Counted from the stretch's first letter, positions 45,661 to 54,926 are shown. The stretch: DNA of 64,000 nt from Pseudomonadales bacterium (GCA_022825925.1 JAJDVW010000129.1:1-64000); one strand, 5' to 3'. Made by a program: numbers and translations. Notes: generated from the letters alone by a model not told the origin.

Positions 45661-46335
45661 CTAATCGTCCGAGGCGAACCGATACCCTTGGCCGCGCACG
45701 GTGCGGATCGGATGCGACGTCCCGGCGGGATCGAGCTTCCTGCGCAGTCGGCCGATGAACACCTCGATGACGTTGCTCCCCCGGTCGAGGTCCTGTTCGT
45801 AGAGGTGCTCGGTGAGTTCCCCCTTGGAGACGACCCGCGGCGCGTTCATGGCGAGGTACTCGAGGACGCGGTACTCGAACGCGGTCAGGTCGACCACGGC
45901 GCCGTCCATGCGCACGCTCTTGCGCGCCGTGTCCATGACCAGCGGCCCACTCGAGATCACCGGCGAGGCGTGACCCCGCGAGCGCCGCACGAGGGCGTTC
46001 AGCCGGGCAAGCAGCTCCTCCATGTGGAAGGGCTTGGTGAGGTAGTCGTCCGCCCCGGTTTCGAGGCCCGTGACCTTGTCCTGCCAGTCGCCCCTCGCCG
46101 TCAGGATGAGGATCGGGAAGTCCCTGCCCTCCGCCCGCAGCCGCTCGATCACCTCGAGGCCCTCGATCTTCGGCAGGCCGAGGTCGACCACCGCGGCGTC
46201 GTAGTCGTACTCCCGTCCGTAGTAAAGGGCTTCCTCGCCGTCCGACGCCCGGTCCACCACGAAATCGAAGTCCCGCAGGAACCTGTCGATCTGCGCCCGG
46301 AGGAGCATCTCGTCCTCGACGAGCAGAACGCGCAC
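45661..46335 (-). CDS. PhoP/OmpR-family response regulator
   Basis: A 224-residue regulator. The receiver starts MRVLLVEDEMLL with the acidic pocket, phospho-Asp in YDAAVVDLGLPKIEGLEVI, conserved Thr in LILTARGDW and Lys in DDYLTKPFHMEELLARL. The C-terminal winged helix has LTAFEYRVLEYLAMNAPRVVSK and GSNVIEVFIGRLRRKLDP with the final RTVRGQGYRF. The GTG at 46335, one base after the PepSY gene stop, gives the family's usual length. It pairs with the downstream PhoQ-type kinase. Confidence 0.93.
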   Translation of the reverse strand: MRVLLVEDEMLLRAQIDRFLRDFDFVVDRASDGEEALYYGREYDYDAAVVDLGLPKIEGLEVIERLRAEGRDFPILILTARGDWQDKVTGLETGADDYLTKPFHMEELLARLNALVRRSRGHASPVISSGPLVMDTARKSVRMDGAVVDLTAFEYRVLEYLAMNAPRVVSKGELTEHLYEQDLDRGSNVIEVFIGRLRRKLDPAGTSHPIRTVRGQGYRFASDD

Positions 46336-46336
46336 C

Positions 46337-46657
46337 TCAGCCTTCCGGCCGTACTCCGCCGCTGTCGACGTACACGTTGCGCACCCGGCCTTCGTCGGTG
46401 AGGAGGCGCACGCGGTAACCCAGCCTGCCGCCACGCTCAACCGCGGTCGCCGAGAGGATGCGGCCATCGAACAGGCGTCGGACCTCGCCGACCGCATGCG
46501 CCCGCGTGATGCCGGCGCGATCGGTCGCGAAGTTCGCGGCGCGCCGCGCGACGGCGCCTTCGGCGGCATCGGCGGGAGCCGCCGGGTAGAGGACGAGGAT
46601 CGCCAGCAGCAGGGCCGTCGCCCCGGCTCGAACGTGCCGTTTCGCGGACGCAACCAC
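46337..46657 (-). CDS. Exported PepSY-domain protein
   Basis: A 106-residue protein with a signal peptide (HVRAGATALLLAILVLYPAAPADA). The mature part GITRAHAVGEVRRLFDGRILSATAVERGG (about residues 53-81) and YRVRLLTDEGRVRNVYVD is a PepSY domain. It heads the operon with the PhoP/PhoQ pair; small PepSY proteins are often found next to PhoPQ-like systems and may modulate the sensor in the periplasm. GTG at 46657 with TAAGGG upstream is the likely start. Confidence 0.8.
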   Translation of the reverse strand: MVASAKRHVRAGATALLLAILVLYPAAPADAAEGAVARRAANFATDRAGITRAHAVGEVRRLFDGRILSATAVERGGRLGYRVRLLTDEGRVRNVYVDSGGVRPEG

Positions 46658-46796
46658 GTCGCTGCCCTTACCGATCCGCTCTTCCTGGAAGCATTGTAAC
46701 GGTTTCGGGGCGCCATGCCGGACTCGCAGGGCTGTCTCGCGCCGGTGCGGCTGAACGTCGCCTGAACCGCCCCCGCGACATCGCACGCCTCGTTCC

Positions 46797-47663
46797 CTAA
46801 CGAAAAGCCGTTCGGCGTACGCGGTGGGTCTCGTCCAGGTCGACGAGCACGTCGGCCCGGTCGGGCAGGTCTTCCTGCATCCAGCGCGTGAGCCGCTCGT
46901 AGTGCGCGACGAACCGTTCGACCTCGTCGGCATCGAGGCGACGGTCCGGCGGACGGTCGGCTTCCTGGTCAAGGCGCCACCGTCGAACGGCGGCGAGGCT
47001 CGGCACGCGCAGGAAGATCAGGCAGTCGAATCCGGCGAACAGCCGCGCGTACGGACCGCCCAGCGCGTCGTTGACGTGGCGGCGCCAGCGGCCGTCGGCG
47101 TCCGCTTCCGCTTCCAGGCCGTTCACCGGCTCCCGCAGGGCATCCGCGGACTGCGGACGCGCACCCACGCACCATCCCTCCAGCAACGCGACATCCGCCG
47201 GCCCCATGACCCTGCGCGCGCGGTCGGCGCGGTCGTCGACCCCCTTGTCGAACACCGGCACCGCCACCTCCCCCGCGCGGCCGAGGGCATCCAGGACCGA
47301 CTCGCAAAGCCCCACGTCGTGGGTACCCGGAGGCCCGCGGGTGGCGAGCAGCGGATGGACGTCCCGTCCCAGGCGTTGCCGCGCCGCCCGGGTACGGTAG
47401 AAATCGTCGATCGACGTCGCCACGGCGCGCAGGTCGAAGTACGCGCAGGCGGCGACGATCGCCCGGGCCAGGGTGGACTTCCCCGCCCCCTGACCGCCCG
47501 CCAGCGCCACCCGGGCCGGCGCCGCCTCGCGCCAGCGGACCGCGAGCGCCGCCGCCAGCCGGCGCCAGTCCCGCGGTAGCGCGGGATCGAGGCTCTCGAA
47601 ACAGCCGCGCTCCCGTCTATCGACAAGCGTGGGATCGTTCGGCAACCTGATCACCGGTCGCAA
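46797..47663 (-). CDS. P-loop kinase, plant-type glycerate kinase family
   Basis: About 288 residues. VALAGGQGAGKSTLARAIVAA is Walker A, TSIDDFYRTRAARQRL the substrate segment typical of D-glycerate 3-kinase/YggC-like proteins, LATRGPPGTHDVGL the family lid motif, VALLEGWCVGARP Walker B-like, and WMQEDLPDRADVLVDLDETH the C-terminus. It probably makes 3-phosphoglycerate from D-glycerate, though nucleoside-kinase-like activity is not excluded. The start is unclear: TTG at 47663 follows GAGGAG; a GTG at 47687 would overlap the divergent DoxX gene. Confidence 0.8.
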   Translation of the reverse strand: MRPVIRLPNDPTLVDRRERGCFESLDPALPRDWRRLAAALAVRWREAAPARVALAGGQGAGKSTLARAIVAACAYFDLRAVATSIDDFYRTRAARQRLGRDVHPLLATRGPPGTHDVGLCESVLDALGRAGEVAVPVFDKGVDDRADRARRVMGPADVALLEGWCVGARPQSADALREPVNGLEAEADADGRWRRHVNDALGGPYARLFAGFDCLIFLRVPSLAAVRRWRLDQEADRPPDRRLDADEVERFVAHYERLTRWMQEDLPDRADVLVDLDETHRVRRTAFR

Positions 47664-47677
47664 CAAGGGCTCCTCGA

Positions 47678-48250
47678 ATGGAAACACTGCTGGACCTGCT
47701 GCTCAAGTTCGAAGCGTTCGAAGCCCGCCTCCGCGGCCATCTCAACGCCGCCGGCGGATACGTGTCGCTGCTGGTGCTGCGGCTCCTCCTCGGCTACGAG
47801 TACTTCACCAGCGGCCTGACGAAGTTCAACGGCAGCAACTGGTTCGGCTCCGTGGAGTTCCCGTTCCCCTTCTCGGCATTGCCCGTGGAGGCCAACTGGT
47901 TCCTCGCGACCTGGTTCGAACTCGTGGGCGCCGCCCTGCTCATCATCGGCCTTGCGACGCGCTACGTCGCGGCGAGCCTCATCGTGATCACGCTCGTGGC
48001 GATCTACGCGGCGCACCTGCCGGAGGTGGCCGAGGTCATCGACGGCGAGCGGGTGTGGCGCTCGGTCGGCATCGGCTCCATCGGCGAGTTCTTCGACGGC
48101 TACCGGATCAGCGAACGTTGCGCGGACGGCTACTGCACGGGCAACTACAAGCTCCCCGTGATCTACCTGTTCATGTTCGTCCCGCTGCTGCTTTCGGGCG
48201 GCGGCAGGCTGGCGGTGGACCGGTGGCTCGGCAAGCTGCTCGGGAAGTGA
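47678..48250 (+). CDS. DoxX-family membrane protein
   Basis: A 190-residue integral membrane protein with four hydrophobic stretches near 28-45, 75-98, 100-118 and 160-180. VLRLLLGYEYFTSGLTKFNG and WFELVGAALLIIGLATRYVAA are DoxX hallmarks. A periplasmic loop of about 35 residues with two Cys (RCADGYCTG) lies before the last helix. DoxX proteins take part in quinone-linked thiol oxidation or envelope redox stress; the role here is not specified by neighbours. Confidence 0.83.
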   Translation: METLLDLLLKFEAFEARLRGHLNAAGGYVSLLVLRLLLGYEYFTSGLTKFNGSNWFGSVEFPFPFSALPVEANWFLATWFELVGAALLIIGLATRYVAASLIVITLVAIYAAHLPEVAEVIDGERVWRSVGIGSIGEFFDGYRISERCADGYCTGNYKLPVIYLFMFVPLLLSGGGRLAVDRWLGKLLGK

Positions 48251-48263
48251 CGGCGCGCGCCGA

Positions 48264-49634
48264 TCACCCGAGCGCGAACATCCGGATCCGCCGCTCGTTC
48301 CGGGACAGCCAACGCAGCCGGGCGAGGAGCACGATGGAGGCCACGGCCAGACCGACGACGAGGCCGACCCAGAACCCCTCGACCCCCCACGGAGTCCCGA
48401 ACGCGCCGAATCCCAGGACGGCCCCGCAAGGCAGGGCGATCGCCCAGTAGGCGACCAGCGCGGTGAGCATCGGCGCGCGGACGTCCTTGTAGCCCCGCAG
48501 GGCGCCCACGGCGGTGACCTGGGTGTCGTCCACGAACTGGTAGAGCGCGACGAACAGGAGCAAGCCCGCCGCGATGTCGATGACCGCCGGGTCGGTCGTG
48601 TAGGCGCCGACGATCTCGTAGCGCAACCAGAGGAGAAGGCCGGCGGCCACGACCGCGAACACCGCGGACGCGCCCACCGCCACGAAGGCCGAGCGGCGCG
48701 CGCCGGGCAGGTCGTCGGCGCCCACGTTGTAGCCCACCCGGATCGTGGCGGCCATGCCGAGCGCGAGGGGCACCATGAACGTGATCCCACCGACGTTCGA
48801 CGCGACCTGGTGCGACGCGACCGCCTCGACGCCGAGGCGGCCGATCAGGAGGGTCACCACCGAGAACACCGCCACCTCGAAGAAGATGGCGATGCCGATC
48901 GGCAGCCCGAGCCGCATCAGGCGCCAGATGACGCGCAGGTCCGGTGACGAGAAGCGGGAGAACACGCCGGCCCGCCTCACCCGGGAGTACCGCGCCACGC
49001 CGATCATCGCGAGGAACTCGCACCACATGACGATGGCGCCCGACACGCCGCACCCGACTCCGCCCATGGCGGGAACGCCGAGTCCCCCGAAGACGAACAG
49101 GTAGTTGAGGGGCACCTTGAGCGCGAGCCCCGAGAGGGCGACGACCATCGCCGGCGTCGTCCAGGACATCCCGTCGCACAGGTTGCGCAGAACGAAGTAG
49201 CCGAGGACCGGCACGAGGCCGACGCTCATGGCCGAGAGATACGCCGCGGCGACCGGAATCGCCGCCGGATCCACGCCGATCAGGCGGTACGCCGTCTCGC
49301 CGAACTGCATCGCCCCGACCAGCAGCAGACCGCCCCCGAGCGCGATCCAGAGCGCCTGGCGCACCACGGCCCCCGCCTCCGTCTCCCGTCCCGCGCCATG
49401 CATCTGCGAGACCAGCGGAGTGACCGACATCGCGATCCCCGACAGCAGCAGCATGGCGGGCCAGTAGAAGTTCCCGCCCAGCGCGATCCCCGCCAGGTCC
49501 ACGGCGCTGACGCGGCCCGCCATGATGGCGTCCACCACGCCCATGCCCATCTGGGAGAGCTGCGTCAGGATGATCGGTCCGGCCAGCACGCCGAGTGCGC
49601 CGAGTTCCGTCGCGACGCCGCGTCTGGCCTGCAT
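48264..49634 (-). CDS. MATE-family multidrug efflux transporter
   Basis: A 456-residue protein with 12 predicted TM helices in two similar halves. PIILTQLSQMGMGVVDAIMAGRVSAVDLAG at the N-terminus (positions about 20-50) and its repeat RLGLPIGIAIFFEVAVFSVV are NorM/MATE signatures, as is the cytoplasmic segment ALRGYKDVRAPM. It should export cationic compounds with Na+ or H+ antiport. Facing DoxX, its 3' end is 13 bp from that gene's end. Confidence 0.92.
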   Translation of the reverse strand: MQARRGVATELGALGVLAGPIILTQLSQMGMGVVDAIMAGRVSAVDLAGIALGGNFYWPAMLLLSGIAMSVTPLVSQMHGAGRETEAGAVVRQALWIALGGGLLLVGAMQFGETAYRLIGVDPAAIPVAAAYLSAMSVGLVPVLGYFVLRNLCDGMSWTTPAMVVALSGLALKVPLNYLFVFGGLGVPAMGGVGCGVSGAIVMWCEFLAMIGVARYSRVRRAGVFSRFSSPDLRVIWRLMRLGLPIGIAIFFEVAVFSVVTLLIGRLGVEAVASHQVASNVGGITFMVPLALGMAATIRVGYNVGADDLPGARRSAFVAVGASAVFAVVAAGLLLWLRYEIVGAYTTDPAVIDIAAGLLLFVALYQFVDDTQVTAVGALRGYKDVRAPMLTALVAYWAIALPCGAVLGFGAFGTPWGVEGFWVGLVVGLAVASIVLLARLRWLSRNERRIRMFALG

Positions 49635-49796
49635 CGTCGGTCCAGCAAGGGGGGTCGGGGCGCGCGGATTCTACACCCCGGGGCCGCTGGCCGAGCGGTA
49701 TCCCCCGCCGGCGTCGCCAGACCGCTCCGGGAGGGACTGTCGCATGGAACTGCCGGACCAAACCCGTATACTTGATGCAGCAAGCCGACCAGCCCC

Positions 49797-49802
49797 AAGG
49801 AG
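49797..49802 (+). promoter_or_regulatory. Ribosome-binding site and upstream -10 of the rubrerythrin gene
   Basis: AAGGAG lies 10 bp before the ATG at 49813. A -10-like TATACT lies at 49767-49772; no convincing -35 is seen at the right distance. Confidence 0.45.
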
Positions 49803-49812
49803 ACAACCGCAC

Positions 49813-50229
49813 ATGGACCTGAACGACAGCAAGACGCTGCAGAACCTCAAGGACGCGTTCGCCGGGGAGTCCCAGGCCAACAGGCGTTACCTGTACTTCG
49901 CGCAGAAGGCTGACGTCGAGGGCGAGAACGACGTCGCAGCGGTCTTCCGATCGACGGCCGAGGGCGAGACGGGACACGCGCACGGCCATCTTGAGTACAT
50001 GGAACCGGTGGGCGACCCCGCGACGGGGCTGCCGATCGGTACGACGAAGGACAACCTGGCCGCCGCGATCGCCGGCGAGACGTACGAGTACACCGACATG
50101 TATCCCGGCATGGCCGCGACCGCCCGCGACGAAGGCTTCGACGAGATCGCGGACTGGTTCGAGACCCTCGCCAAGGCCGAACGCAGCCACGCCAATCGCT
50201 TCCAGAAGGCGCTGGACACGGTCGAGTAA
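49813..50229 (+). CDS. Rubrerythrin-like diiron protein
   Basis: A 138-residue ferritin-like protein. The ligand pairs are visible: [18 protein letters not shown] (Glu), [17 protein letters not shown] (Glu-x-x-His), [18 protein letters not shown] (Glu) and [14 protein letters not shown] (Glu-x-x-His). It lacks the rubredoxin domain of full rubrerythrins, so it needs an external electron donor. It probably reduces hydrogen peroxide. It leads an operon with an Fe-S reductase-like protein and a DUF3501 protein, a grouping known in Proteobacteria. Confidence 0.92.
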   Translation: MDLNDSKTLQNLKDAFAGESQANRRYLYFAQKADVEGENDVAAVFRSTAEGETGHAHGHLEYMEPVGDPATGLPIGTTKDNLAAAIAGETYEYTDMYPGMAATARDEGFDEIADWFETLAKAERSHANRFQKALDTVE

Positions 50230-50292
50230 GCCTCCCCCGACGGCGGGGCCCCGCCAGCCCGGAACAGCCCCGCCGCGAACCGCGCCCACTCC

Positions 50293-51624
50293 ATGCCCAC
50301 GAGAGAAGGCAGCCTCGAAGCGCCGGAACGGCAACCCATAGACTGGCGCAGCCCCGATTTCCGCGACCGCGCGTCGCTGGAGGCGGAGATGGAGCGCGTC
50401 TTCGACATCTGCCACGGCTGCCGGCGCTGCGTGAACCTCTGCCAGGCCTTCCCGACCCTCTTCGACCTGGTCGACGAGTCCGAAACGCTGGAAGTGGACG
50501 GCGTCGACAAGGCCGATTACGGCAAGGTCGCCGACCACTGTTACCTGTGCGACCTGTGCGCGGAGACCAAGTGCCCGTACCTGCCCCCACACGAGTGGGC
50601 GGTGGACTTCCCGCATCTCATGCTCCGCGCCAAGGCCCAGCGCTTCGGCGACCCCGGGACGAAGACCCGCTGGCGCGACCGGCTCATCACCAGCACCGGC
50701 CCGCTGTTCGACGCCGCGGCGCTGCCGGGGGTCGCCGCCGTTGCGAACGCGGCCGCGGCCAGCAAACCCCTGCGCCGGCTCGGCGAGCGCCTCGGCATCC
50801 ACCCGGACGCCCCGTTGCCGCACCTGCAGGGCCGCAAACTCGCCAGCCGCATCCCGGCGGAAGTCGGCCCCGGCATCGAGGCGCGCCCGTCCGCCACCAC
50901 CACCGGCAAGGTGGCCGTGTTCACGACCTGCTACGGCCACCACGAACCCACGGCCGTGGAGGACCTGGCGGCGGTGCTCAACCACAACGGCGTTCCCGTA
51001 CGGGTCCTGCACGGCGCCCAGTGCTGCGGCATGCCGAAGTTCGAACTGGGTGATCTCGACGCGGTCGCCGACCTCAAGGCCCGCAACCTGCCGTTGCTGC
51101 TCGCCGCGGTGGACGACGGCTACGACCTGATGTCCATCATTCCCTCCTGCACGCTGATGTACCGCCAGGAACTGCCGCTCATGTTCCCGGAGGAGGCGGG
51201 GGTCGCCCGGGTGGCCGAGCGCTTCTTCGACCCGTTCGAATACCTGGTCCTGCGCTCGCGCGAGCAACTCGTCCGCACGGACTTCCGCACGCCTCTCGGC
51301 AAGGTGGCCTACCACGCCGCCTGCCACCAGCGCGTGCAGAACGCCGGCGCGAGGACCAGGGAGTTCCTCGCCTCCATCCCCGGCACGGAGGTCGCCTTCA
51401 TCGAGCGCTGCTCCGGCCACGACGGCACCTATGCCGTCAAGTCCGAGACTTTCGAGGCGGCGCGCAAGATCGCGCGGCCGGTCGTGAACCGCGTCCGGAG
51501 CGCCGAGGCCGACCTCTACGGCTCCGACTGCCCGCTGGCCGGGCGGATGATCGCCCACGGCCTGGACGACGGCTCCGAAGCGGTGCACCCGATCTCGATG
51601 GTGCGCACGGCCTACGGCATCTGA
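50293..51624 (+). CDS. GlpC/HdrD-like iron-sulfur oxidoreductase
   Basis: A 443-residue protein. Two [4Fe-4S] ferredoxin motifs are in [15 protein letters not shown] (near 38-52) and [17 protein letters not shown] (near 86-102). The C-terminal part has two CCG-type domains of heterodisulfide-reductase type: [15 protein letters not shown] to [13 protein letters not shown], and [13 protein letters not shown] to [15 protein letters not shown], where the second CCG motif is CSG. It could pass electrons to the rubrerythrin encoded 63 bp upstream. Stop overlaps the next start by one base (TGATG). Confidence 0.88.
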   Translation: MPTREGSLEAPERQPIDWRSPDFRDRASLEAEMERVFDICHGCRRCVNLCQAFPTLFDLVDESETLEVDGVDKADYGKVADHCYLCDLCAETKCPYLPPHEWAVDFPHLMLRAKAQRFGDPGTKTRWRDRLITSTGPLFDAAALPGVAAVANAAAASKPLRRLGERLGIHPDAPLPHLQGRKLASRIPAEVGPGIEARPSATTTGKVAVFTTCYGHHEPTAVEDLAAVLNHNGVPVRVLHGAQCCGMPKFELGDLDAVADLKARNLPLLLAAVDDGYDLMSIIPSCTLMYRQELPLMFPEEAGVARVAERFFDPFEYLVLRSREQLVRTDFRTPLGKVAYHAACHQRVQNAGARTREFLASIPGTEVAFIERCSGHDGTYAVKSETFEAARKIARPVVNRVRSAEADLYGSDCPLAGRMIAHGLDDGSEAVHPISMVRTAYGI

Positions 51625-52205
51625 TGCGCAAGCTCGACCGCGCGGCGCTGTGGTCGCTCGAACGCTACGCCGAGGAACGCCCGGCGTTCCGCGCCCGGGT
51701 CCTCGCCCACAAGCGCGCCCGGCGCGTGCGCCTGGGGCCGCACGCCACGCTCCTGTTCGAGGACTTCCTGACCATGCACTACCAGGTGCAGGAGATGCTG
51801 CGCGCCGAGCGCATCTTCGAACGCGCGGAGATCGAGGCCGAGATCGCCGCCTACAATCCGCTGATCCCGGACGGCGCGAACTGGAAGGCCACGCTCATGT
51901 TCGAGTACCAGGATGCCGATGAACGGCGGCGGGCACTCGCCGGCATGGCCGGCATCGAGCACCGCGTGTGGGCGGAGGTCGCCGGACGGGAACGCCTGTT
52001 CGCGGCGGCGAACGACGACATGGAGCGCAGCACGGAGGACAAGACCGCCGCGGTCCATTTCCTGCGCTTCGAGCTCGGGCCGGACCGGGTCGGAGCGCTC
52101 CGGGCGGGGGCGGACCTGGCGCTCGGCATCGACCACGACGCCCTGCCCTGCCGCGTCGACGTCGGCGACGACGTTCGCGCGGCGCTGCTCCGGGACCTGG
52201 ACTGA
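51624..52205 (+). CDS. DUF3501 family protein
   Basis: A 193-residue protein. RVRLGPHATLLFEDFLTMHYQVQEMLRAERIF (about residues 34-65), IAAYNPLIPDGANWKATLMFEY and TAAVHFLRFEL are typical of DUF3501. Members are encoded directly behind rubrerythrin and HdrD-like genes, as here, and probably belong to the same peroxide-detoxifying complex; biochemical function has not been established. TGATG overlap means tight coupling with the reductase. Confidence 0.85.
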   Translation: MRKLDRAALWSLERYAEERPAFRARVLAHKRARRVRLGPHATLLFEDFLTMHYQVQEMLRAERIFERAEIEAEIAAYNPLIPDGANWKATLMFEYQDADERRRALAGMAGIEHRVWAEVAGRERLFAAANDDMERSTEDKTAAVHFLRFELGPDRVGALRAGADLALGIDHDALPCRVDVGDDVRAALLRDLD

Positions 52206-52235
52206 AGACGGACGCGGACCGCCGCGGAGGACCTC

Positions 52236-53387
52236 ATGAGATCGCGCATCGAATCGGACATCCGCGGCTGGGACGCCATCGCCGATCACCGCACCGGGAC
52301 CGAGGGTGACCAGGTAACCGCCGACTGGCTGGCCGACGCCGTACGCGCCGCCGGCGCCGAACCGCGTCTCGAGTCGTTCGCCTTCGAACGCCGCGTGCTG
52401 CACGAGTGCGCCGTGACCTGCGGCGAACGGCGCGCCGAGGGCGTACCGCTCTTCGACGGCGGGTTGACCGACGCCGCGGGGCTCGCCGCGCCCCTGGCGC
52501 CTCTCGGGGAAAACGAAGGCAACGGCGCCGGCATCGGCGTCACGCCCTTCACGTCGAGGGGTGGCGACGCGGCGACGCGACGCATGGTCGCGGCGCGCCG
52601 GCGCGGGCCCGCCGGCATCGTCGCCCATTCCGCCGCCGACCGGATAGTGCCCGGTCTCGCCGTGCTGAATGCCCCCGACTACGACCGGCCCTTCGGCCCG
52701 CCGGTGCTGCAGGTGAGCAGCGAACACCGCGACTGGCTGCAGGCCGGCGCGCACGAGCGCGCGCCGGCGCGGCTGGTCGCGCACGGCACCCTGGAAGCGA
52801 CGACCGTCCACAACGTGACCACGCGCGTTGCCGGAACGCGGGGAGACCTCGCGCCCCTGGTCGTCCTCACGCCGCGCAGCGCCTGGTGGACGTGCACGGC
52901 GGAACGCGGCGGCGGGATCGCCGCGTGGTTCGAGTGCCTGCGGCGTTTCGCCGCCGCGCCGGCCGAGCGCGACGTGGTGTTCGTCGCCACCACCGGCCAC
53001 GAACTCGGTCACGCCGGTCTCAGCCACTACACCAAGACCCACCCGTCGCTCCCGGGCGGCGCGCACGCGTGGATCCATCTCGGCGCCAACTTCGCGGCCA
53101 CCGACGCCCGCGTCCGCTTCCAGGCCTCCCCCGAGTTCCTGCGCGCGGGACTCGACGCGCTGGAGGCCGAGGGCACACCGCCCGACAGCGTCACCGAGGC
53201 CGGGCGCCCGCCGTTCGGCGAGGCGCACAACGTCCACGCCGCCGGTGGCCGCTACGTGTCGCTGCTGGGCGACCAGCGGTGGTTCCATCATCCCGACGAC
53301 CGCTGGCCCGACACCATCGATCTCGACCGCACCGAGATGCTCTGCCGCGCCGTGCTGTGCATGGCGGAGGGCCTCTCGCGGGGCTGA
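52236..53387 (+). CDS. M28-type metallopeptidase-like protein
   Basis: A 383-residue protein. The start HRTGTEGDQVTADWLADAVRAAGAEPRLESF reads as an M28 aminopeptidase (positions about 18-48), with a PA-like insert (ARRRGPAGIVAHS) in the middle. The catalytic part VVFVATTGHELGHAGLSHY, GGAHAWIHLGANFAA and the C-terminal WFHHPDDRWPDTIDLDR match the region of zinc ligands, but the usual HxD and EE pattern is partly replaced (HELGH instead of EExGL), so metal binding may differ. No signal peptide is seen. Substrate unknown. Confidence 0.7.
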   Translation: MRSRIESDIRGWDAIADHRTGTEGDQVTADWLADAVRAAGAEPRLESFAFERRVLHECAVTCGERRAEGVPLFDGGLTDAAGLAAPLAPLGENEGNGAGIGVTPFTSRGGDAATRRMVAARRRGPAGIVAHSAADRIVPGLAVLNAPDYDRPFGPPVLQVSSEHRDWLQAGAHERAPARLVAHGTLEATTVHNVTTRVAGTRGDLAPLVVLTPRSAWWTCTAERGGGIAAWFECLRRFAAAPAERDVVFVATTGHELGHAGLSHYTKTHPSLPGGAHAWIHLGANFAATDARVRFQASPEFLRAGLDALEAEGTPPDSVTEAGRPPFGEAHNVHAAGGRYVSLLGDQRWFHHPDDRWPDTIDLDRTEMLCRAVLCMAEGLSRG

Positions 53388-53406
53388 CAGGGGCTGACCC
53401 CGCCAA

Positions 53407-53437
53407 TTGACCGGCCACCCCCCAGTCGCTTTAATAC
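53407..53437 (+). promoter_or_regulatory. Sigma-70 promoter of tRNA-Phe
   Basis: -35 TTGACC (53407-53412) and -10 TTAATA (53431-53436) are 18 bp apart, and a GC-rich discriminator (GCGGC) follows, as usual for growth-rate-controlled tRNA promoters. The expected start is about 12 bases before the tRNA. Confidence 0.65.
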
Positions 53438-53454
53438 GCGGCTCGCTGCCCCCG

Positions 53455-53530
53455 GGCCAGGTAGCTCAGTCGGTAGAGCAGTGGACTGAAAATCCGCGTG
53501 TCGGTGGTTCGATTCCACCCCTGGCCACCA
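53455..53530 (+). tRNA. tRNA-Phe (anticodon GAA)
   Basis: A 76-nt tRNA from GGCCAGGTAGCTCAG to CCTGGCCACCA with an encoded CCA. The 7-bp acceptor stem, D-arm AGCTCAGTCGGTAGAGC, anticodon stem-loop with GAA at 53488-53490 and T-arm GGTGGTTCGATTCCACC are all intact. Confidence 0.97.
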
Positions 53531-53571
53531 TTTCGGAGCACTTCGTGGCGCCCTGTTTCGGGAGCGCGCAA

Positions 53572-53610
53572 CCTACGCGCCTGCGCCGCAGGACGGCGCA
53601 GGCGCGTAGG
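53572..53610. repeat. 17-bp perfect hairpin after tRNA-Phe
   Basis: CCTACGCGCCTGCGCCG (53572-53588) and its exact complement (53594-53610) surround the loop CAGGA. Very GC-rich and without a T-run; it may stop tRNA or facing transcription in a Rho-assisted way, or be a REP-type element. A partly similar string lies near 40150-40195. Confidence 0.75.
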
Positions 53611-53708
53611 CCGGTGGGGCTGGGCCGCGAGCGGAGCCGCAGGCGACGGTTGCGGGGCGCTACCCGGGCGAGCAAGCCGGATGCCGACGCCCATCGCTCG
53701 CCACCCCG

Positions 53709-54797
53709 TCACAGGGTCAACCACACCGCGAATCGGACGTTCATCTCGTCGCGGTTCTCGCTCCACCACCGCCAGTCGTTCGGCAGCGCCCGCCGCATGT
53801 TCTCCGGATTGCTCGGCATGTGCGGGCGCATGTCGACGCCGGTTGCGTGGTGAGTGGTTACCAGCGGCTGAGCGGAACGGCGGGTGGGGCCGTAGGAGAT
53901 GTAACGCGCCACGCCCGCCATGGACGACGGACGCGACGCAAAGGCGACAAACCGGCGCGCCGCCATGAGATTCGGGGTATCCCGGAGGATGGCGAGGTAG
54001 CCCGTGTCGAGCACCTGACCGTCCCAGACGATGACGAAGGGCTGGTTCTCGACGGCCTGGGCGTTGAATATCCGACCGTTGTAGGCGGTTGACATCACCA
54101 CTTCGCCGTCCGCCAGCATCTGCGGGGGCTGGGAACCGGCCTCCCACCAGACGATCTCGTCCTTGATCGCGTCGAGCCTGCGGAAGGCCCGCTCGATGCC
54201 TGCCTCGGTGTCGAGCGTGGCATAGATTTGATCGATGGGCACGCCATCGCCCAGGAGCGCCAGCTCCAGGTTCGCCACCGGCGAACGGCGCATTCCCCGG
54301 CGTCCGGGAAACCGCTCCAGATCGAAGAAGTCCTCGATCGTGGCGGGACCGGGCCCGGACAGCCGTTCGGCGTTGTACGCATAGACGGTGGAGTAGAAGA
54401 GCTGGTTGGCGCCGCACTCGGTGATCATCCCCGGGAAGTAGTCCTCCACCGCCGGCTCTCCGCCGGCGCCCGGCGGGAGATCGGCCGGCTCGAGGGGTTC
54501 GAACAGACCCTCCTCGCAACCGCGCACGCCGTCCGCGAGTTCGACGTCCACCACGTCCCAATGCACGTTGCCCGCTTCCACCTGCGCGCGCACCTGCGCC
54601 AGGCCGCCGTTGTAGTCATCCAGCAGAATCTCGATGCCCGTTTCGGCGGTGAAGGCCCTGTGGTACGCCTCGACGCTGGCCCTGGCGTAGGAACCGCCCC
54701 AGGACACGACGGTCAATGCGTCCTCGGCGGCGAAGGCGCCCGGTAGCGAAAGTGCAGCGATCGCGAGGCTGCCCAGGCGAAGCGGGGTGGGGCTCAT
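53709..54797 (-). CDS. Periplasmic solute-binding protein of a polyamine-type ABC importer
   Basis: A 362-residue protein with a signal peptide (PLRLGSLAIAALSLPGAFAAED). The mature start LTVVSWGGSYARASVEAYHRAF is typical of family 1/8 binding proteins of the PotD/PotF group; WDVVDVELAD, LFYSTVYAYN, PPQMLADGEVVMSTAYNGRIF and WDGQVLDTGYLAI follow the pattern. GAAGGAGAAGTCGAGCC precedes the ATG. No permease or ATPase gene adjoins it, so it is an orphan component; its ligand is unknown, perhaps a polyamine or similar cation. Confidence 0.85.
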   Translation of the reverse strand: MSPTPLRLGSLAIAALSLPGAFAAEDALTVVSWGGSYARASVEAYHRAFTAETGIEILLDDYNGGLAQVRAQVEAGNVHWDVVDVELADGVRGCEEGLFEPLEPADLPPGAGGEPAVEDYFPGMITECGANQLFYSTVYAYNAERLSGPGPATIEDFFDLERFPGRRGMRRSPVANLELALLGDGVPIDQIYATLDTEAGIERAFRRLDAIKDEIVWWEAGSQPPQMLADGEVVMSTAYNGRIFNAQAVENQPFVIVWDGQVLDTGYLAILRDTPNLMAARRFVAFASRPSSMAGVARYISYGPTRRSAQPLVTTHHATGVDMRPHMPSNPENMRRALPNDWRWWSENRDEMNVRFAVWLTL

Positions 54798-54926
54798 GGC
54801 TCGACTTCTCCTTCTGCCTTGCGCCACGAAAGGCCTCCCCGCCCTTCTGCGGATTCTTCGGCCAAGCGGAGCGGCAGGCCAATGCTAGCATCGGCCCATG
54901 GCTCTCGGGACCATGGGATCGTGGTG

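Noticed and set aside
50229-50292. GGCGGGGCCCCGCC palindrome as terminator after rubrerythrin
   Set aside because: No loop and no T-run; the next gene follows within 63 bp and seems co-transcribed.
48163-51588. A 1141-codon open frame opposite the rubrerythrin/reductase genes and partly out of frame with the MATE gene
   Set aside because: Low-complexity Arg/Gly/Val-rich translation without motifs; true genes with family motifs occupy the same DNA.
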